Assembly: GCA_035695265.1 (NCBI GenBank)
Contig: DASSEM010000022.1
Coordinates: 1-8,400 of the forward strand
Reading direction: 5' to 3'
DNA: 8,400 bases
DNA from: RHKX01 sp035695265
GTDB taxonomy: Bacteria > Actinomycetota > Thermoleophilia > Solirubrobacterales > 70-9
The notes beneath the pieces were generated by a model that had not been told where the DNA came from, ran no database searches, and worked only from the letters and a program-made list of their open reading frames with translations. A program made the position numbers and the translations under genes. Positions 5,824-8,400 of this stretch are shown piece by piece. Every line of letters begins with the position of its first letter. Position 1 is the stretch's first letter.

Positions 5824-6414
5824 ATGGACCTGTTCATGGCGATCTGCCAGGGGCTCGGGCTGGCGCTCGCCGTCGGGATCGGCGGCCCGCTGGCCGCGCT
5901 GTTCATCTCGATGATGGCCTCGATCGGCGCCGGCATCGCGACCGACGCGACCGACTACGACTTCATCGCGGCGACCTGGTTTCTCGTCACGCTGCTCGCG
6001 ATCGTCGTCGTCTTCATGCTCGCCCGCAGCCGCAACGTGATGCGCTGGCCGACGATCGCCGTCCTCGCCGCGATCGGCGCCGTCGTCTTCGCCGCCTCGC
6101 TCGCCGAGGAGGGCGACGCCGCCTGGCCCGGCCTGATCGCCGGCGTCCTCGCCACCGCGCTCGCGGCGACGATCGCCTGGTCGATCCTCGCCGGCGCCAT
6201 CGCCCGCGCCGAGGGCAACGAGCCGGGGAGCAAGGAGGCCGACGCCGCCAACGTCATGATCATCTCCTTCGCCGCGGCCGGCATCGTCCTCGCCGCCGCC
6301 AGCCTCTTCGTCCCGCCGGTCTCCCTGCTCGCGCTCGTGGCGCTGCTCTGGCTGGCGCTCGGCCGCCGCCGCCGCGACGCCGAGAAGTACGAGGGCCTGC
6401 GGATTCTCCGCTGA
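5824..6414 (+). CDS. Polytopic membrane protein of unknown function
   Basis: A 196-residue protein dominated by Ala/Ile/Leu/Val segments. I place membrane helices at about 7-38 (one long or two short), 47-67, 77-93, 101-127, 142-162 and 165-180, giving five or six in the cytoplasmic membrane. A basic RRRR cluster (181-184) follows the last helix, suggesting a cytoplasmic C-terminus. An acidic loop (EEGDAA, 95-100) and a charged loop GNEPGSKEAD (131-140) separate helices. There is no signal peptide cleavage site, catalytic motif or cofactor site that I recognise. The opening helix vaguely recalls DUF4126-type proteins, but I would not assign it. ATG 5824 is chosen because of the -10 element just upstream and the immediate hydrophobic start. 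It is transcribed divergently from the aminotransferase and followed by a separately promoted desaturase operon, so it is probably monocistronic. Confidence 0.75.
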   Translation: MDLFMAICQGLGLALAVGIGGPLAALFISMMASIGAGIATDATDYDFIAATWFLVTLLAIVVVFMLARSRNVMRWPTIAVLAAIGAVVFAASLAEEGDAAWPGLIAGVLATALAATIAWSILAGAIARAEGNEPGSKEADAANVMIISFAAAGIVLAAASLFVPPVSLLALVALLWLALGRRRRDAEKYEGLRILR

Positions 6415-6446
6415 AGCCGCCCAGCCCCTTCCGGTCACCAGCAACC

Positions 6447-6474
6447 TTGACATCGAACGATGTCGCATTATCCT
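6447..6474 (+). promoter_or_regulatory. Strong sigma-70-type promoter of the reductase-desaturase operon
   Basis: TTGACA (6447-6452), a 16-bp spacer and TATCCT (6469-6474): a perfect -35 consensus with a good -10. Expected transcription start is near 6481, giving a 70-nt leader before ATG 6551. The surrounding 6443-6500 stretch is visibly richer in A/T than the coding sequence. Confidence 0.7.
6449..6464. promoter_or_regulatory. Palindromic operator overlapping the -35 and spacer
   Basis: GACATCG-AA-CGATGTC is a perfect 7-bp inverted repeat with a 2-nt centre. It covers the last four bases of the -35 and most of the spacer, so a bound dimer would block RNA polymerase. Size and position suit a TetR-family repressor. 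Fatty-acid desaturase operons elsewhere (Pseudomonas desCB by DesT; mycobacterial desA3 by a TetR-type regulator) are controlled by acyl-CoA-sensing TetR proteins, so a lipid-responsive repressor is a reasonable inference. No regulator gene is in the window. Confidence 0.55.
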
Positions 6475-6480
6475 GTGGCA

Positions 6481-6550
6481 GGTAAGTGGTGAATAGCAGG
6501 TCCGGCCGCGGGGTAGACCGCGGCGGAGAGGTAAGCGAGAGCACAGCAGG
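6481..6550 (+). promoter_or_regulatory. Structured 5' leader of the reductase-desaturase operon
   Basis: A 7-bp hairpin GCCGCGG (6505-6511) / CCGCGGC (6518-6524) with loop GGTAGA sits mid-leader. It is flanked by two similar segments, 6481-6500 and 6530-6550, each beginning GGTAAG and ending AGCAGG. The second ends directly at the ATG. The best Shine-Dalgarno candidate, GGAGAGG (6525-6531), is 19 nt from the ATG, which is too far, while AGCAGG abuts it with no spacing, so initiation is unusual. I do not recognise a known riboswitch. Confidence 0.4.
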
Positions 6551-7645
6551 ATGGTCGAGCGCGGAGCGACCCCACAGGTATCGCCGATCCGGAAGCGTCT
6601 GCTGAACAGCGCGCGGGGGCTGACGACGCCGCTCGTTCCCGACGACTACATCGCGCTCGTCAACCCGATGTGGTCGGCGAAGGAGCTGCGCGGCCGGATC
6701 GAGCGGATCCAGCCGGAGACCCCGGAGGCCTCGACGATCGTGATCAGGCCGGCCTTCGAGTGGCCCGGCCACGAGCCCGGTCAGTACCTGCGGATCGGGG
6801 TCGAGATCGACGGCCGTAGGCACTGGCGCGCCTACTCGCTGACCAGCGACCCCGGCCACCCAGAGGGCCTGCTCTCGATCACCGTCAAGCACGTTCCGGC
6901 GGGGCGGATGTCGCCGCACTTCACCCGCCGGATCGGTACCGGCGCCATGGTCTTCCTCGGCGGCGTCGAGGGGACGTTCGGCCTGCCCGACCCGCTTCCC
7001 GAGAAGCTCCTGCTGATCAGCGCCGGCAGTGGGATCACGCCGATCATGAGCATGCTTCGCGAGCTCGAGCGTCGCGACGCGCTCGACGACGTCGTCCACG
7101 TTCACAGCGAGCGGCGGGCCGAGAGCGTCATCTTCGCCGACCTCCTCAACGGGATGGCCGAGCGACACCCCGGTTACGTCCGCCACGAGCACTTCACCGA
7201 GTCGCGCGATCGCCTCGGCGCCGCCGCGATCTGCGGCCTCTGCAGCGACTGGGACGAGCGCTACACCCTCGCCTCCGGCCCGAGCGAGATGCTCGATGCG
7301 ATCACCGACCACTGGGAGGCCGAAGGCGATCCGGAGCTGCTCGACCTGGAGCGCTTCCAGCCGCGGATCGGCGAGGGCGCCGACGGCTCCGGCGGCACCG
7401 TCCGCTTCCGCGTCACCGGGATCGAGGCGCGTTGCGAAACCGGCGTGCCGATCCTCGCCGGCGGCGAGGAGGCGGGGGCGAAGCTCCAGCACGGCTGCCG
7501 GATGGGCATCTGCCACACCTGCGTCGGCAAGCTCGCCGAGGGCCGGGTGCGGGACCTCCGCACCGGCGAGGTCCACGGCGAGCAGGGAGACATGATCCGG
7601 ATCTGCATCAACGCGCCGGAGGGACACGTGGAGGTCGAGCTGTGA
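6551..7645 (+). CDS. Ferredoxin-domain flavin reductase, electron donor to the desaturase (Rv3230c-like)
   Basis: A 364-residue three-domain reductase predicted to pass electrons from NAD(P)H through FAD and a 2Fe-2S cluster to the desaturase encoded next. The N-terminal extension PLVPDDYIALVNPMWSAKEL (27-46) recalls mycobacterial Rv3230c. The FAD domain has GQYLRIGV (77-84) and RAYSLTS (93-99). The NAD(P) domain has LLISAGSGITPIMSMLREL (154-172) and ASGPSEMLDA (241-250). The plant-type ferredoxin domain (about 283-364) has C316-x4-C321-x2-C324-x27-C352, a complete cluster ligand set. All expected motifs are intact. The stop overlaps the desaturase start as GTGA, with strong coupling. ATG 6551 is the only plausible start in frame but has no normally spaced Shine-Dalgarno. 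Transcription is from the operator-covered promoter at 6447-6474. Confidence 0.92.
   Translation: MVERGATPQVSPIRKRLLNSARGLTTPLVPDDYIALVNPMWSAKELRGRIERIQPETPEASTIVIRPAFEWPGHEPGQYLRIGVEIDGRRHWRAYSLTSDPGHPEGLLSITVKHVPAGRMSPHFTRRIGTGAMVFLGGVEGTFGLPDPLPEKLLLISAGSGITPIMSMLRELERRDALDDVVHVHSERRAESVIFADLLNGMAERHPGYVRHEHFTESRDRLGAAAICGLCSDWDERYTLASGPSEMLDAITDHWEAEGDPELLDLERFQPRIGEGADGSGGTVRFRVTGIEARCETGVPILAGGEEAGAKLQHGCRMGICHTCVGKLAEGRVRDLRTGEVHGEQGDMIRICINAPEGHVEVEL
7630..7634 (+). promoter_or_regulatory. Ribosome binding site that sets the desaturase start
   Basis: GGAGG, inside the last codons of the reductase, lies 7 nt before GTG 7642. The in-frame ATG at 7654 would be 19 nt away, so GTG 7642 is the better start. 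Confidence 0.75.
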
Positions 7646-8400
7646 CGACGAAGATGGAGGACCATCAGGTCGAAAGCCCGCTGGCCCGGTTCAGCGAGGC
7701 CGAGCTCGAGCAGCTCGCCAGGGAGTTCGACGCGATTCACGACGAGGTCTACGACGATCTCGGCACCGACGACGCCCGCTACATCCGCGGCGTCATCGAG
7801 TTCCATCGCCGGCTCGTGGTCCTGTCGCGGATCGTGCTGATGGCATCCCGCTACAAGCCCGCCTGGGTGCTCGGGACAGCCGGGCTGTCGGTGGCGAAGA
7901 TCCTCGAGAACATGGAGATCGGCCACAACGTGATGCACGGGCAGTGGGACTGGATGAACGATCCCGACATCAACTCCCAGACCTGGGATTGGGACACCGC
8001 CTCGCCGGCGTCCGCCTGGCGTCACTCCCACAACTACGTCCACCACACGTTCACGAACATCCGCGGCAAGGACAAGGACCTCGGCTACGAGATCATGCGG
8101 ATCGATCCGCATCAGCCGTGGCACCCGGTCTACCTGCTGCAGCCCTTCTACAACGTCGTGCTGATGCTCTTCTTCGAGTGGGGGGTGGCGCTGCACGACC
8201 TCGACTTCGATGCGATCCGAAACGGCGAGAAGCCGCTCAAGCAGGACAAGGACGAGCTACGCGAGATCGCGACCAAGGGCGTCCGCCAGGCGCTCAAGGA
8301 CTACGTCTTCTTCCCGGCGCTGAGCGGCACCGAGTGGAAGAAGACCCTGTACGCGAATTTCACGGCGAATCTGATCCGCAACGTCTGGTCGAACGCGATC
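7642..8400 (+). CDS. Membrane fatty-acid/acyl-CoA desaturase, DesA3-like (partial, 3' end missing)
   Basis: The frame is open from GTG 7642 to the last base: 253 codons, with the C-terminus outside the window. It encodes a di-iron membrane desaturase that would introduce a double bond (delta-9 in the best-studied relatives) into acyl-CoA or lipid-bound acyl chains. Histidine box 1 is H95-x3-H99 in GHNVMHGQWDWMNDPDI, and box 2 is H130-x3-H134-H135 in WRHSHNYVHHTFTN. Both contexts are those of mycobacterial DesA3 (Rv3229c). The third box, expected further on, is not reached. A hydrophobic stretch precedes box 1 (about 73-90) and another lies at about 162-184. The N-terminus is acidic and amphipathic. 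The 4-base overlap with the reductase gene and the shared promoter make them a functional pair. Confidence 0.92.
   Translation, partial: MTTKMEDHQVESPLARFSEAELEQLAREFDAIHDEVYDDLGTDDARYIRGVIEFHRRLVVLSRIVLMASRYKPAWVLGTAGLSVAKILENMEIGHNVMHGQWDWMNDPDINSQTWDWDTASPASAWRHSHNYVHHTFTNIRGKDKDLGYEIMRIDPHQPWHPVYLLQPFYNVVLMLFFEWGVALHDLDFDAIRNGEKPLKQDKDELREIATKGVRQALKDYVFFPALSGTEWKKTLYANFTANLIRNVWSNAI

Noticed and set aside
4278..6485. 735-codon open frame on the + strand across the aminotransferase region
   Set aside because: Antisense shadow in GC-rich DNA. It runs opposite a protein with intact PLP motifs, has low-complexity Arg/Gly/Asp composition, and continues into the membrane-protein gene out of frame.
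6260..8196. Long minus-strand frames opposite the reductase and desaturase
   Set aside because: Shadows of genes whose FAD, NAD(P), 2Fe-2S and histidine-box motifs are all intact on the + strand.

Overview
This GC-rich window reads as chromosomal DNA of an actinobacterium. The evidence is the codon use, the block khpB(jag)-rsmG-parA-parB usually found near oriC, and a desaturase/reductase pair resembling mycobacterial DesA3 and Rv3230c. A deep-branching class such as Thermoleophilia (Solirubrobacterales) is my guess; the sequence alone does not settle it.

Layout. Positions 1-2559 (+) hold the 3' end of khpB/jag, then rsmG (16S rRNA G527 methyltransferase), parA and parB (chromosome segregation), tightly packed with an 8-base parA/parB overlap. 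A tRNA-Ile(GAT) at 2593-2666 is followed after only 10 nt by the ATG of a bifunctional-nuclease (DUF151) gene ending at 3183. A convergent gap (3184-3342) holds three successive inverted repeats. On the minus strand, a PLP aminotransferase (5741-4254) is coupled by a GTGA overlap to a D-Ala-D-Ala-ligase-like ATP-grasp gene (4257-3343). A divergent gene at 5824-6414 encodes an unrecognised polytopic membrane protein with a probable near-leaderless start. The last unit (6447-8400, +) has a strong TTGACA-16-TATCCT promoter overlapped by a perfect palindrome, a structured 5' leader, a ferredoxin-domain reductase, and an overlapping acyl-CoA/fatty-acid desaturase that runs off the window.

How the genes work together. 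The first block is housekeeping: translation fidelity (RsmG), RNA binding (KhpB) and ParABS segregation. The last unit is a self-contained electron-transfer and desaturation module: NAD(P)H to FAD to 2Fe-2S to di-iron desaturase, probably repressor-controlled. The minus-strand pair couples amino-acid transamination with an ATP-grasp ligase.

The most novel signal is a small hairpin family. A 19-nt invariant core (CCGGACGCGAAGCGGAGGA) occurs three times, each copy flanked by different but self-complementary arms. One copy lies directly after the ligase stop codon. The other two form a 39-bp tandem translated as a duplicated 13-residue tail on the aminotransferase. The only two differences between the tandem units are the two partners of one predicted base pair (T-A versus C-G).
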